A DNA stretch of 64,000 bases from Nitzschia sp. DOCU1. Taxonomy: Eukaryota > Bacillariophyta > Bacillariophyceae > Bacillariales > Bacillariaceae. The translations under genes were made by a program, and so were the position numbers. Every line of letters begins with the position of its first letter. Within the stretch, counting starts at the first letter, position 1. Of this stretch, positions 20,477 through 29,984 are shown piece after piece. Location of the stretch: the NCBI GenBank assembly GCA_951394045.1, contig OX595994.1:1984001-2048000 (forward strand). Direction: 5' to 3'. Under the pieces are notes generated by a model. The model saw only the letters and a list, made by a program, of their open reading frames with translations. It had not been told where the DNA came from and ran no database searches.

Positions 20477-20725
20477 TTACCGATGAAATAGAAATACCAA
20501 GACGTCCCTGCCGTCGAACCTTCGACTGGGATTGCTTTTACTCCAAACAAAAGGGGTGGTCCAAGCGTCGAGGAGCTTCAATTCCAAACCTAGTAAACGG
20601 AGCGTCAAATGGTACGAGGGCTGAACAAGGCGCAGTAGACGCGTCCATCTCGCAAATTGTTGTGTAAACAACCACCTCATGGTCATAATAAGGCATGTCA
20701 CCAAGAAGAAACCTCACCGCGGCTA
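20477..20725 (-). pseudogene. Broken 3'-end cassette of the giant secreted-protein gene (2)
   Basis: A second fragment of the last domain. Read across frames it resembles YDHEVVVYTT, ASTAPCSAL and a final VKAIPI-like end. It is truncated on both sides, lies between cassette 1 and the truncated membrane gene, and is repeated at 56679-56927 with no difference I could see. Confidence 0.6.
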
Positions 20726-20812
20726 GAGGGCAACCGGGACAGTAGAATCACATGTAGTCGAGTAGTAGTTGTTGTCTGTGTTATTTGGATGCAGACCCTT
20801 GCTTAGTAATGA

Positions 20813-20998
20813 TCATATCGTCTCGTCATCAAGCACCAACGTCAACAAATCTATGGTTCGGTTGTTGTATTCATCCCCCAAGTCTGATCGTAAAAATGGA
20901 CATTCTGCGGATACAGCAGTAGTGCTGGTGGCTACAATGACAGCAGCAGCAATCAACGGCAGGGACAGGCGTGGACGACGACAAGAAGATCGGGGCAT
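20813..20998 (-). pseudogene. Truncated copy of the membrane gene: signal peptide plus about 30 residues
   Basis: ATG at 20998, 61 codons. It differs by only a few residues from the first 60 residues of the protein encoded at 9865-11742 (MPRSSCRRPRLSLPLIAAA...), then a stop after LDDETI. All three helices and the tail are missing. The upstream region is also conserved, so the fragment may still be transcribed and could make a small secreted peptide. I consider it a truncated duplicate; the identical copy at 57015-57200 comes from a later duplication. Confidence 0.7.
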
Positions 20999-21099
20999 GA
21001 TGAGCAATGGAACCGGATCACTCTGGACAGGAAAGGAACAATGGACTCAGACTACCGTAGAGACGTAGCAATAGTATTGTGGCTGACTTAGTCAGGGAT

Positions 21100-21447
21100 G
21101 GTGAAGTAACAGTGCAGTTGGTAGTGAGTTGATGCGGACGACGGGGTTGTTGGGTCGATCAGCAACGTTTCGGTCAGCAGTAGCTCAGCCATTTTCGAGA
21201 GGGATCTTGGGAAGGACAACGAACGTGCCAATCAACGGAATATCGCCGGGCTTTGCGATTAATTCATTTTTCTTCATGTTCTAATATCTCTATCAAAAGG
21301 AAAAATGAGCTGGCTCGGTATGCGCACTTTTCGACCCGATGGAAAAATCAATCGAATGAATATTGTGGCTCAAAACCCGCCTCTGTGTAATGCATATTCA
21401 TTTGTCTACAGTAGTATTACTATCATGCGCCTCAACAATCTGAACAT
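21100..21447. other. Promoter-derived sequence between truncated membrane gene and giant gene B
   Basis: Diverged copy of the sequence upstream of the membrane gene at 11743-12060, ending with the AAAAATGAGCTGGCTCGG landmark at about 21300. No gene seen. Confidence 0.5.
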
Positions 21448-24400
21448 TCACATTCGCGTCCTGCGAGCACCGCATTCGGGTCCTGCGATAAAGGTAGCGT
21501 TTTTCGTCGACCCTTTTATTGGGATTGCTCTCACCCCAAAAACGTACTTAGTAAAGTCAGGGTACAATGTTAACCGCTCGTCGACAGGACAACCATTAGG
21601 CCAACAACACTCAGGGCAGTTGGGATCAATAGTTGAATCAATATAAAACAAATCGGCCGTCTCAGGAATGACCGGCTCGAAGGCCGAACAAGGCGCCGTA
21701 GACGCGTCGAAGCCATCTTTTATTCCGTAGACAACCACCTCATAAGAAAAGGGTGAAAAACAACAATAATAGCAGAGTTCAGTAGAAATGTCAATAGAAA
21801 TGCGCGACGGTCCGTCACCGATGAACCACATAAAACCGTCGCCAAGACAGGAATCTTGGACAGCCTTAAACTCGAAAAGTTTTCCGTAGCAACTTTCAGG
21901 AAAAGTTGTAGGAAGAGTTGTGGCCTCTGGCGGAAGGCAAGCTCCATTGCCGCCGCAAATCGTCGGAAGAGCGCTGGGAAAAGCGCTTGGAAAACCACTC
22001 GGGAACTGGCTGGGAAACATTGATGGACTGCTCGAGGCATCAAATAGAATGAAATATAGCCCACCTGTTCGGCTCTCCACGCCGGTTCCGGCTTCCCGAA
22101 ACGATATGGAGTCGTTGATCACAATGGAAAACATTCGACCACTAGCCAAAAAGTTCCCCCAAACGATAAACGTCATCGGAACCGGAGTATGATCTTGTAG
22201 CGTCTTTGCCAAAGTCCTGTCGCTGTCTTGCCTCAAAAGATTCCGCCGACCGCATGTTGGAAGGAGAGAGTAGTCTGGAGTGATGGTGGCAATCTGGAGG
22301 TAGTTTGGATCACAAGTGAACCGAGGACTGACATTCTGCTTGTAATCGTTGAAGTATTCCATGTACGCCAAGGCAATAGCGTCCAAATCAGCTGCACTCA
22401 TGCAACGTCCGTCACTTCGGGTTGCATACAAGGTCATCTTCACAGAGATGGAATCAGCATTGGGTACTACTGGACAAGGCACCTCCGTGGCGACAGGTAG
22501 CCCACAGATCGAAGGATATGCCGGCCACGGTAAGGTAGTCGGGATCGTCAACCGCAACTGTTGCCTGACGGCCTGCAAACTCGGTGCGCTTGGCTGCAAG
22601 ATGGCGTCGGCATCGCAAATACATGTTGACGTCGATGTATCTTGCAGTTGCCTACCCAACGCCAAAGATTCTTCCTGACGTCTTTGCCATCGATCTCGTG
22701 CAATTGCGGAGACTTCCTCTTGCAAATTGCGATTGTTGGTGATGGTGCTTTCCCCAAAGACAGGAATAGGAGTTCCCAAAGTCGCACAACCCCGACAACG
22801 CCCCGATACAAGGAACCTGGCCTGGTAGTTCAAGCAACCCTGTTGCAGCCTTCGGCCATGTCCCTCCTCATCTCGTCTAGTTGCGGCTCCAGTGGACCGT
22901 TGGACCGATGTCGTATCCAACGTTAATGTAATGGAGTTGCGGAAGTACTCATCGCAAAACTCGGTGACCAAGGAATTATAGATAGCGGCAATCTCATCTC
23001 CAAGACCTTGCACATCCTCGAGATTGTCCGTCACCCACTCGAACGCCGAAAACTCAAAAATGAGCTCCGACGAGAAATCGGCTTCTGCCGCACAGTCAAC
23101 TTGTCTGACACCAAGTTGAATACTATCCGTGTTGATCGTTGTTTGATTGTCTATCTTTTCGAATTCTTTCAGGAAGTTTTCGACGAATGTGGACGCATTG
23201 AGATCAGGTGGCAACAGGAACGATCCAATGGGACAGTAGCAGTCAGACTCGGTAGCAACCCCAGAAAGCTCCTGAAGAAAGCGGTACTCATCAGTCAACT
23301 CAAATGACTGCAGTGAAAGTATACTTTCAAGTTGTCCTCCCTCTTGGGTCTTCGCCGAGATTGATCCAAGCCCCCGACGGGCACTCGTTTGGTCCGTGGC
23401 AAGGAGGTCCTGTGGACACCCATTGCAAATACCGGAGGCCTGGAGCAAAACTAGCACCGAATTATCCACTACAACTTCTGTCGCATTGGTCGCGTTCGAA
23501 GATTCTCCGAATAACGACGATGGTGCAGACGATGGCGCCAACGATGGAATCAAGAAGCCGTCCAGATCCAACGTTCCGTCTCCAATAACATCCTGCAGGG
23601 AACGAAAAGAACCGAACCCAGCAGAACTAGCATCGGAATCGAAGTGAAGTGGAAAAGAAAGCTTCCGACTTGGTGTGACCGAATCGCCCGTCGTGTTCGA
23701 GCCCGCGACTGCCACACTGTTGTACACGAAATCCAAAAAGAAGGCACTGTCCGTCACAAATCCGAAGAGAGCATTACACTGAGTGGCGTTCTCTCCACTT
23801 ATCAAAGCGGTCAAAACATTCGTGTAGGCGGTCTGGAGGTTCGTGGCCGTCGTTACAGGATCCTTTGTTCCGTTTGGTAGCTGTACCTCCAGCAGCATGT
23901 TAGTCACGAATGAGGCCCCAAAATCGCATTCAGTCGTATTCCCGATACACTCCAAACCCAGGGTCTGTAAGGCTGGATTCATCGCGGTCGTAACATGGGC
24001 TTCCAATGGAGCTCGTCGGGGAAGCGTCGCGTCACACTCGCAGAACCCATCTTGTTGTTGAACACGACGCCGGATCATTCTTTCCTGCGCAAGATTGGTC
24101 TCATCCTCGTTTGGAAAACCGTAAATATCGGTGTCTAGAGGATCGCACCCGTAGCAGTTAACCGTCACCTCCATTTCCAAAGGAAGGCTCGTCCCGTCCG
24201 AACGCAAATCTCCAACATCAACAACTGTCGCCGACGTAATCTCAAGCTTCAACGGATCACAAACGCCCGCCCGAAGACTGTTATATGCCAAGACATACAC
24301 ACCGGCTATACCAGCCTTGTCATCCAACGATAGATTCGGAATCTCGCCCGCGCACGTGTAAAGGAGTTCCAAGGTGACATTCTTTCGGAACGAAACCAAC

Positions 24401-27400
24401 GAGGTCGAGCACGGATAATAGTACTTCCCATCAAACGAAGCCGTTCCATTCAAATCGAGCTGGACCGTCGCCGCAACCTCAAGGCCGACAAGTCCTTCAA
24501 ACGTCGTCTCAAAACTGGCAATGTCGGGCCTTGAATCGAGGACGTCGGACCCGATGGGGCAGAAACAGCTCGACTGGGCCGCGGGAAAGGTATCCTCTAG
24601 ATTTCTTGAGGGCTGACGCCGGTGGCGAGAAAGGAACGAATCTTCCGGCGATTCGCGGACGAGAAATCTCCCATTGGTTTGATCGGACGCAAACAGTTCA
24701 CTGGAGCACCCAGTGCATGAGCCAGAAATAAAGATATCTCCGGTCAACTGGGTCACGTTGGCTGCCTGATTGTAGGAAAATGTAGGGGCGTTCGATGACG
24801 TGGGCGAAAAGGTCGGAGCCGACGTGGAAGCATCCTGGAGGAGGCGAAAGTTTCTTGACTCTTCAGGATTGCCTTGGACCACCTGCTCCAGCCATCGTCG
24901 GCCGTTACCAAAAACAAACTGGACGCTCGTGAACACAGGAAACTCTGGATTGCACGTTGCAGAACCCAAGGCGTAGACATCCGAGAGCGTTGCCATGGCT
25001 GCAGCCCCAATCTCATCCTCCGACTTTTCTTGTGCCGCCGTGCCATTGGCAAAGGTGACTCGAATCACAGTTACAAAGAGCGTCCCAACACCCTCGCACT
25101 GAGCCACTTGAATGCTTTGACAGTCAAAGTCTGTCAGCACTAACTGGACCTGGGCTTGAAGTTCAACTAGAACCTCTGATTCTGACGGGCCGCGTTCGGC
25201 AATGAAGGAATCAGGGCATTCGCGATTACTCGTGTCCTGGCTAGGATAAGCAGGATCATAGAAAAGTCCAATCTCATTCACGTCGCAGCCAGTCGTACCG
25301 TCGAGACATTTCAGGGTCCCGGAGACTTCTAGTTCCAATGTGAACGTACCGTCCTCTGAGATCGATGTAGCTTGATCGACAACCAGGACCGCATCAAGGC
25401 GTCTAGTGTATGGGTCGCAATACAACTCGGAGACCAATCGATTGTACGCCCGTCTGTAAGCATCGGCAAGCTGAATTGCATCTTCCTCGCTCAGGGGCAG
25501 CGTACAAGCAGACAGGTTCTCCAAGCCCACCAGTACTCGGAGAGTAAACGATACTTCGTCCTCCACCTCAATTGGTAGAGTCTCTGTAATTTCAAGGTCT
25601 GTTTTGCTCTCAAATAGTGCTTTAAACCTTGCAACGTCAGGCTTTGAATCGATCACATTGGAATCAATGGGGCAGAAACACCTTGATTGTTGAACAGGCG
25701 TAAGCGTATCTTGAAGGCCCCTGGAGGACTGCTTCCAAGGGGACTCCAACGGCGACCTCCGGTCCAGCTGCCGGCCATTAGTTTGATCAAATGAAAGAAA
25801 ATCATTTGAACAACCCGTGCAGGTGCCTTGGACAACAAGATTGCCAGTCGTTTGAAGCTGCAAGGATCCCTCGGACGTTGTAGTGGGGGCACTGGAAGAC
25901 GTGGGTGAAAGTGACGGTGCCGACGCCGGATCGGCCGTATCTTGGAGAAGACGATCGTGTGATAAACCCTCTTGGGGTTCCTGCTCCAGCGAACGTCGGT
26001 TGTTGTCGGCAAAAACAAACCGGACGCTACTGAAAACGCGAAACTCAGGGTCACATGAGGTCGTAGAGTTAACGGGGAAGAGCTCCATGAGGGTTGCAAT
26101 GGCAGCAGCCTCAATCTCTGCTTCCGACTTTTCTCGGGCTGCAGTGCCGTTTGCAAAGGTAAATTGGAGTCCGGACACAAACGGTGCCCCAGCATCCTCG
26201 CATTGAGCCACTTGCAAGCTTTGGCAGTCAAAGTCACTCAACGCTAACTGAACTTGGGCTTGAAATTCGACTAGAACATCTGATTCTGATGGACCCCGTT
26301 CGGCAATGGCGTAGGCAGGACAACCACACACACCCTCCTGAAGCGCACGACGGCGGCGATTCCCGATCAGGATGGAGGGCGTGTCATTGGGATCGTAGTA
26401 CAGTCCGATTTCATCAACATCACAGCTCGTCGTAGCGTCCGAACATTTTAGTGTACCCGAGACTTGGAGCCCCAAGGTGAAGGTTCCGTCCTCAGAAATA
26501 GACGTAGCTTGATCCACAACCAGCACCTCTGTTAGGCTTCTAAAGTAGGGATCACAATAAGATTCGGTGACCAATCGATTGTATGCTTTTCGATAAGCAC
26601 CGGCAATCTGAGTTTCATCGTCCTCGCTCAGAGGCAGCGTGCATGTCGACAAGCCCTCCAAGCCCACTGATACAAAAAAGGTAAACGGTACGTTATCGGC
26701 ACCGCTACAGGCAACCGTAGTTTGTGGAATGATCGCGTGCAGATCCGAAGTTTCGAGAAGAATTCCAGCCTTCACCAAGGCATCTCCGAACACTGAATGG
26801 AATTCGTCTTCAGTGGGTAGCCTTTGGGTGACGTTTGAGGGGCAAGTTGTGCAAAGAGAAGTATTTGTTGGAACCACAACCACCTCGTTGACGCTTCCTT
26901 GAAACAATCGATTTGGCAGCGATGATGATGATGTGATGTTCTGTCCATCGCCGCACTGGTCGCAAGATCCGGCCACTGTGACTCCGACGGTTAGGTAATC
27001 CTCGGAGTCGAATGCGTCAAAGTGGTAGATTTCCGACTCGGGCGACCCTTGTAGAAAGACCTTGGTGTCGGTAATGATCCGAGCGAACGGATCGCACAAG
27101 CTTGGATTGAGTGCGTTAACAGACTCATAGGACGACTGAAAGAGATTGCCAATGGCCTGTGTATCATTAACAGCAAGTTCAGCGCCCCGTCTCTTGAGGA
27201 GCATGGTCACAGTCACAGAGAACTTGGTTGTTTCCGTAGTAATACTACTACTACTAGCAGTGCCGCAATTCGTGTTCGTCCTTCTACTGGTGGTGCTGGT
27301 GCTGTTGGCAGCATCAACTTGTTGAAGAGACCTTGTTCCCGGGTCCCTTTCGGCGACAGGGAGGAAATCAGGATTGGAGATTGAAACAGAGACAATTTGA

Positions 27401-28404
27401 AATGCGGTATGGGCCTCGATATGTTTGTTCAGCATTACTTTCAATCGATCGCGGGGGGCAGGCGAAACATGATCGTCGTCGAGGAAGAAGTCCTCGTCCT
27501 CCCCGTCGAACAACGGAATGGAGGTGCGATGAGCCGGGGTTGCGCTGGACGAGAATGAGTCTTGATCATCCATTGAGTCGAAGAAGCAGATCTGGCCACA
27601 GAAGCGTCCCTTGAGCCTCAAAACGAAATAGTCGTAGTTTTCAGCATGATGATGATGATCATCATCATCATCATCCACCACAAGAAGAGATCCCTGAACA
27701 ACATTTAAGTCGGATGATGCTTTGTTGTCCTCACCAGCACGCACCGACGACATCGCCGGAGTGATGGAAACCTCCGTTATGACATGATCGTAGAAAAAGA
27801 AAAGAGATTCTTCTTCAGAAGCAGGAATTGGAAAGAATTTGTTAACGTCCTCCTCCACGTCTAATCGACCATCCTCGCTCTTTCTTGCTTCTTGTTGCAC
27901 CATGAGTTGTTCACAAACCAATTGGATCCCGCTTTTCTTGTTGTTAATTTCTTCTAAGAGCAGACCTTCGAGAGGACCCACCAGCTCCAGCAAGTGTTGA
28001 GAGAACCTTCCAGCAGTGTCGATGTAAGAAGAAGAGTCTTCAACAGGAGAAGTGCCGTCTCCTCCCTCCTGGTGCTCATCCTCCGTTTTGCTGAACGACG
28101 CACTGCCATCACTTCTAGTACTAGTAGCAGCCTCTCCCCCTTTATCTGAGACGAGGAGAAGGTCGACCTGAATAGGATTCGGTGCTGTTTTATCAGAGCT
28201 CGTTGGGTTGCAAACTCCCACTTGACTGAAGCGTTTCCCTTGCTGTTCAAGACGAAAGCCGCTTGCTCCAACAACAGCAACCCCGCCAAGAAGAATACTA
28301 ATAACGACCAGGAATGCACAGCAAGAACCAACAAGAATAATCATGCTGCCACCGCCATGGAAGAGTCGTGGTGCAAGAACGCGTGTTTCTTTCATTCTCA
28401 TCAT
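21448..28404 (-). CDS. Giant secreted multi-module protein, paralogue B
   Basis: 2,318 residues from the ATG at 28404, fully open. It has the same layout as paralogue A: signal peptide (IILVGSCCAFLVVISILLGG), a diverged N-terminal region of about 400 residues with acidic runs (one Asp/His run coded by a GAT/ATC mirror), six C-x2-C and C-x-C boxes, Arg-x-Leu-Gln/Glu sites, FPS linker and a last variable domain. The core is collinear with A at offsets of 8,870 to 8,888 bp and close to identical over about 1 kb (A 14960-15930, B 23848-24818). An 18-nt deletion removes one SSNAPT repeat relative to A. The last 160 residues differ from A and C apart from scattered anchors (SCLGDGFMWF, FDASTAPCSAF, YVFGVRAIPI). 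B carries more Cys there than A (CYYCC, CPECCWPNGC). Confidence 0.83.
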   Translation of the reverse strand: MMRMKETRVLAPRLFHGGGSMIILVGSCCAFLVVISILLGGVAVVGASGFRLEQQGKRFSQVGVCNPTSSDKTAPNPIQVDLLLVSDKGGEAATSTRSDGSASFSKTEDEHQEGGDGTSPVEDSSSYIDTAGRFSQHLLELVGPLEGLLLEEINNKKSGIQLVCEQLMVQQEARKSEDGRLDVEEDVNKFFPIPASEEESLFFFYDHVITEVSITPAMSSVRAGEDNKASSDLNVVQGSLLVVDDDDDDHHHHAENYDYFVLRLKGRFCGQICFFDSMDDQDSFSSSATPAHRTSIPLFDGEDEDFFLDDDHVSPAPRDRLKVMLNKHIEAHTAFQIVSVSISNPDFLPVAERDPGTRSLQQVDAANSTSTTSRRTNTNCGTASSSSITTETTKFSVTVTMLLKRRGAELAVNDTQAIGNLFQSSYESVNALNPSLCDPFARIITDTKVFLQGSPESEIYHFDAFDSEDYLTVGVTVAGSCDQCGDGQNITSSSSLPNRLFQGSVNEVVVVPTNTSLCTTCPSNVTQRLPTEDEFHSVFGDALVKAGILLETSDLHAIIPQTTVACSGADNVPFTFFVSVGLEGLSTCTLPLSEDDETQIAGAYRKAYNRLVTESYCDPYFRSLTEVLVVDQATSISEDGTFTLGLQVSGTLKCSDATTSCDVDEIGLYYDPNDTPSILIGNRRRRALQEGVCGCPAYAIAERGPSESDVLVEFQAQVQLALSDFDCQSLQVAQCEDAGAPFVSGLQFTFANGTAAREKSEAEIEAAAIATLMELFPVNSTTSCDPEFRVFSSVRFVFADNNRRSLEQEPQEGLSHDRLLQDTADPASAPSLSPTSSSAPTTTSEGSLQLQTTGNLVVQGTCTGCSNDFLSFDQTNGRQLDRRSPLESPWKQSSRGLQDTLTPVQQSRCFCPIDSNVIDSKPDVARFKALFESKTDLEITETLPIEVEDEVSFTLRVLVGLENLSACTLPLSEEDAIQLADAYRRAYNRLVSELYCDPYTRRLDAVLVVDQATSISEDGTFTLELEVSGTLKCLDGTTGCDVNEIGLFYDPAYPSQDTSNRECPDSFIAERGPSESEVLVELQAQVQLVLTDFDCQSIQVAQCEGVGTLFVTVIRVTFANGTAAQEKSEDEIGAAAMATLSDVYALGSATCNPEFPVFTSVQFVFGNGRRWLEQVVQGNPEESRNFRLLQDASTSAPTFSPTSSNAPTFSYNQAANVTQLTGDIFISGSCTGCSSELFASDQTNGRFLVRESPEDSFLSRHRRQPSRNLEDTFPAAQSSCFCPIGSDVLDSRPDIASFETTFEGLVGLEVAATVQLDLNGTASFDGKYYYPCSTSLVSFRKNVTLELLYTCAGEIPNLSLDDKAGIAGVYVLAYNSLRAGVCDPLKLEITSATVVDVGDLRSDGTSLPLEMEVTVNCYGCDPLDTDIYGFPNEDETNLAQERMIRRRVQQQDGFCECDATLPRRAPLEAHVTTAMNPALQTLGLECIGNTTECDFGASFVTNMLLEVQLPNGTKDPVTTATNLQTAYTNVLTALISGENATQCNALFGFVTDSAFFLDFVYNSVAVAGSNTTGDSVTPSRKLSFPLHFDSDASSAGFGSFRSLQDVIGDGTLDLDGFLIPSLAPSSAPSSLFGESSNATNATEVVVDNSVLVLLQASGICNGCPQDLLATDQTSARRGLGSISAKTQEGGQLESILSLQSFELTDEYRFLQELSGVATESDCYCPIGSFLLPPDLNASTFVENFLKEFEKIDNQTTINTDSIQLGVRQVDCAAEADFSSELIFEFSAFEWVTDNLEDVQGLGDEIAAIYNSLVTEFCDEYFRNSITLTLDTTSVQRSTGAATRRDEEGHGRRLQQGCLNYQARFLVSGRCRGCATLGTPIPVFGESTITNNRNLQEEVSAIARDRWQRRQEESLALGRQLQDTSTSTCICDADAILQPSAPSLQAVRQQLRLTIPTTLPWPAYPSICGLPVATEVPCPVVPNADSISVKMTLYATRSDGRCMSAADLDAIALAYMEYFNDYKQNVSPRFTCDPNYLQIATITPDYSLLPTCGRRNLLRQDSDRTLAKTLQDHTPVPMTFIVWGNFLASGRMFSIVINDSISFREAGTGVESRTGGLYFILFDASSSPSMFPSQFPSGFPSAFPSALPTICGGNGACLPPEATTLPTTFPESCYGKLFEFKAVQDSCLGDGFMWFIGDGPSRISIDISTELCYYCCFSPFSYEVVVYGIKDGFDASTAPCSAFEPVIPETADLFYIDSTIDPNCPECCWPNGCPVDERLTLYPDFTKYVFGVRAIPIKGSTKNATFIAGPECGARRTRM
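27646..27675. repeat. GAT/ATC mirror-like palindromic microsatellite inside gene B
   Basis: A run of GAT triplets meets a run of ATC triplets, giving a self-complementary tract. In the gene frame it encodes an Asp run followed by His residues, and it is absent from paralogue A. Confidence 0.75.
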
Positions 28405-28433
28405 CCATGAAGATCTCTCTCAATCTTACAGTT

Positions 28434-28691
28434 TGCTCTTTTTGTGGCATGCACAAAATAAAGATTATTGCACCTCGGGCTCGGTGGCTGTCCGGATTGC
28501 TAAGATGCGAACACATAGAAGTTCTGTAAGTATCATACTAGTGCCCCGTACGGCGGACATAATGCTCTTTTTCGTGGCATGCACCAAATTAAGACTGCAC
28601 CTTGGGCTCGGGGCTGTGACCGGAATGCTAAGATGCGAACACACATCTGTCCTGTAAGTATCATACTAATGCCCGGTATGGCGGACTTAAT
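28434..28691 (-). promoter_or_regulatory. Tandem 129-bp duplication in the upstream region of gene B
   Basis: Two units start at 28434 and 28563 (TGCTCTTTTT then GTGGCATGCAC) and share the GGGCTCGG, CTAAGATGCGAACACA, GTAAGTATCATACTA and GGCGGAC blocks. The region upstream of gene A has only one such unit. The first unit starts 30 bp before the gene B ATG, so the duplication lies in the likely promoter or 5' UTR. Confidence 0.6.
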
Positions 28692-28815
28692 TGGGTCCTG
28701 ACCGGAAGCAGGCGTAATTGTATTCGAAATTTGTCGTAGCTTAGCGGGCAACGTCATAGAGAGAATACTCAATGGGACTCGACTCTTTTAACACGATCCA
28801 ACTCAACCAAGGGTG

Positions 28816-28854
28816 TGAACTACGCGTGTGAAGCAATCAACTATCCATTATTGT
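28816..28854 (-). repeat. Gypsy-1 3' LTR, outer part
   Basis: First 39 bp of the left LTR, cut off by the Copia insertion. It matches the right LTR from 54181, which is uninterrupted at this site and so shows the empty site. The remainder is at 32856-32957. Confidence 0.8.
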
Positions 28855-28986
28855 TGTCAGGATGAAAAACTATGCTATCATTATCTCTATCGTCATTGGG
28901 GAGATGGATGGATGTGAGAGGCTCGGAGAAGGATGATGTGATACGTCAGTCGACCCTGGATGTAGTCCAGTGAGTCAATCCTGACC
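28855..28986 (-). repeat. Copia 3' LTR
   Basis: About 131 bp, matching 32719-32850. The purine-rich tract at about 28986-28998 (read on minus) marks the inner border. Confidence 0.85.
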
Positions 28987-29057
28987 TCCTCCTCGACTGT
29001 CTGATGTAACATCGCCTGACACTCTGCCTCCTCCCAAACTCGGAAAAGGGAACTGTG

Positions 29058-29984
29058 TTAATACATAAATCCATCGACAAGCGGTCTGAAAAGATTGGGG
29101 CCCAATGCCTTGGTACAAATGTCTGCAAGGTTTTGGGTGGACGGAAGCCAGTAGGAATTTACAATCTTTGCAGCAATCGCTTCGCGGACGAAGTGATAGG
29201 AGATAGCGACATGCTTCTTCTTAAGTTCGCCTGCTGCCTCGGAAGAGCTCTGGAAAACACTGCGGTTGTCGCCAAACAAGTCGGTGGGTTTGTGAACTGG
29301 GACACCAAGGCAACGTAACATGTACCGCAACGCCATCGCTTCTTCGACTGCAACACGCTGCGCCATGAATTCCGCCGTGTAAGTGCTGGTAGCGATGCAC
29401 CCTTGCCGGCGGCTGAGCCATACTACGGGCGTTCTACCAACGAAAGCAATGAGACCAGTGATCGAGCGACGGGTTGTTTGATCATGAGCATGATCGGAAT
29501 CGTAAAAGATGGTCGTCTCCAATTCCCTACCCACGGCTAGGGGAAATCTCTCATCAAGCTCCTCCTTTGCCCCGGGGTAATCTTCCAAGAAATCTTCATG
29601 AAAGGACGGATCTGGCTTTTTGCTGGTCCACTCGATGGGGTCAGAGTCAACCAGGATGCGTCGGTTGGGAAATGCTTTCAGGTAGCCGAAGAGGTGTAGT
29701 GCTAGCTCAAGGTGGCCCTGGCGGGGAGTAGCATTAAAGCGGCTCAGTGAGGACGTGGCAAAATTAAGATCAGGGCGGCCGATAGTCACTGCCCATTGTG
29801 CCATGCCAATTAAGGCTTGGTATTGGCGGCGACCATGTTGGTCAAGAAGCGGGGTAGTATCCAATTCTGGGTGGATACCATCGGGAAGTGGTGTTTTATG
29901 TGGTCGCAGTACGTAGCCTTCAGGAAAATCGTGTTCGATGCGGCGAATACACTCTTTGCATACGTTTGGCAGCCAAGAATCCAC
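29058..29984 (-). CDS. Copia pol, C-terminal part: end of reverse transcriptase and RNase H (after a frameshift)
   Basis: Continues the Copia pol in another frame. It holds the end of the reverse-transcriptase/connection region (QYQALIGMAQWAVTIGRPDL, RFNATPRQGHL) and Copia RNase H (FYDSDHAHDQTTRRSITG, STYTAEFMAQRVAVEEAMAL, HVAISYHFVREAI, NLADICTKAL). The true polypeptide enters this frame near 29953-29957, where a single-nucleotide loss in GCAAAGAGTG breaks the frame. The protein is otherwise intact to its stop at 29058. Confidence 0.85.
   Translation of the reverse strand: MDSWLPNVCKECIRRIEHDFPEGYVLRPHKTPLPDGIHPELDTTPLLDQHGRRQYQALIGMAQWAVTIGRPDLNFATSSLSRFNATPRQGHLELALHLFGYLKAFPNRRILVDSDPIEWTSKKPDPSFHEDFLEDYPGAKEELDERFPLAVGRELETTIFYDSDHAHDQTTRRSITGLIAFVGRTPVVWLSRRQGCIATSTYTAEFMAQRVAVEEAMALRYMLRCLGVPVHKPTDLFGDNRSVFQSSSEAAGELKKKHVAISYHFVREAIAAKIVNSYWLPSTQNLADICTKALGPNLFRPLVDGFMY

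Larger units (their letters stand above)
20159..21099. repeat. 941-bp segment duplicated at 56361-57301 (copy 1)
   Basis: Same orientation, constant offset of 36,202 bp, and no difference in the lines I compared. It covers part of cassette 1, cassette 2, the truncated membrane gene and the start of its promoter. Outside these limits the two regions are still homologous but clearly diverged, so the identity stops abruptly at both ends. Confidence 0.85.

Noticed and set aside
20477..20704. 75-codon minus-strand frame as a separate small gene (also at 56679)
   Set aside because: It is an out-of-frame reading of a giant-gene 3' fragment and lies within the duplicated debris.
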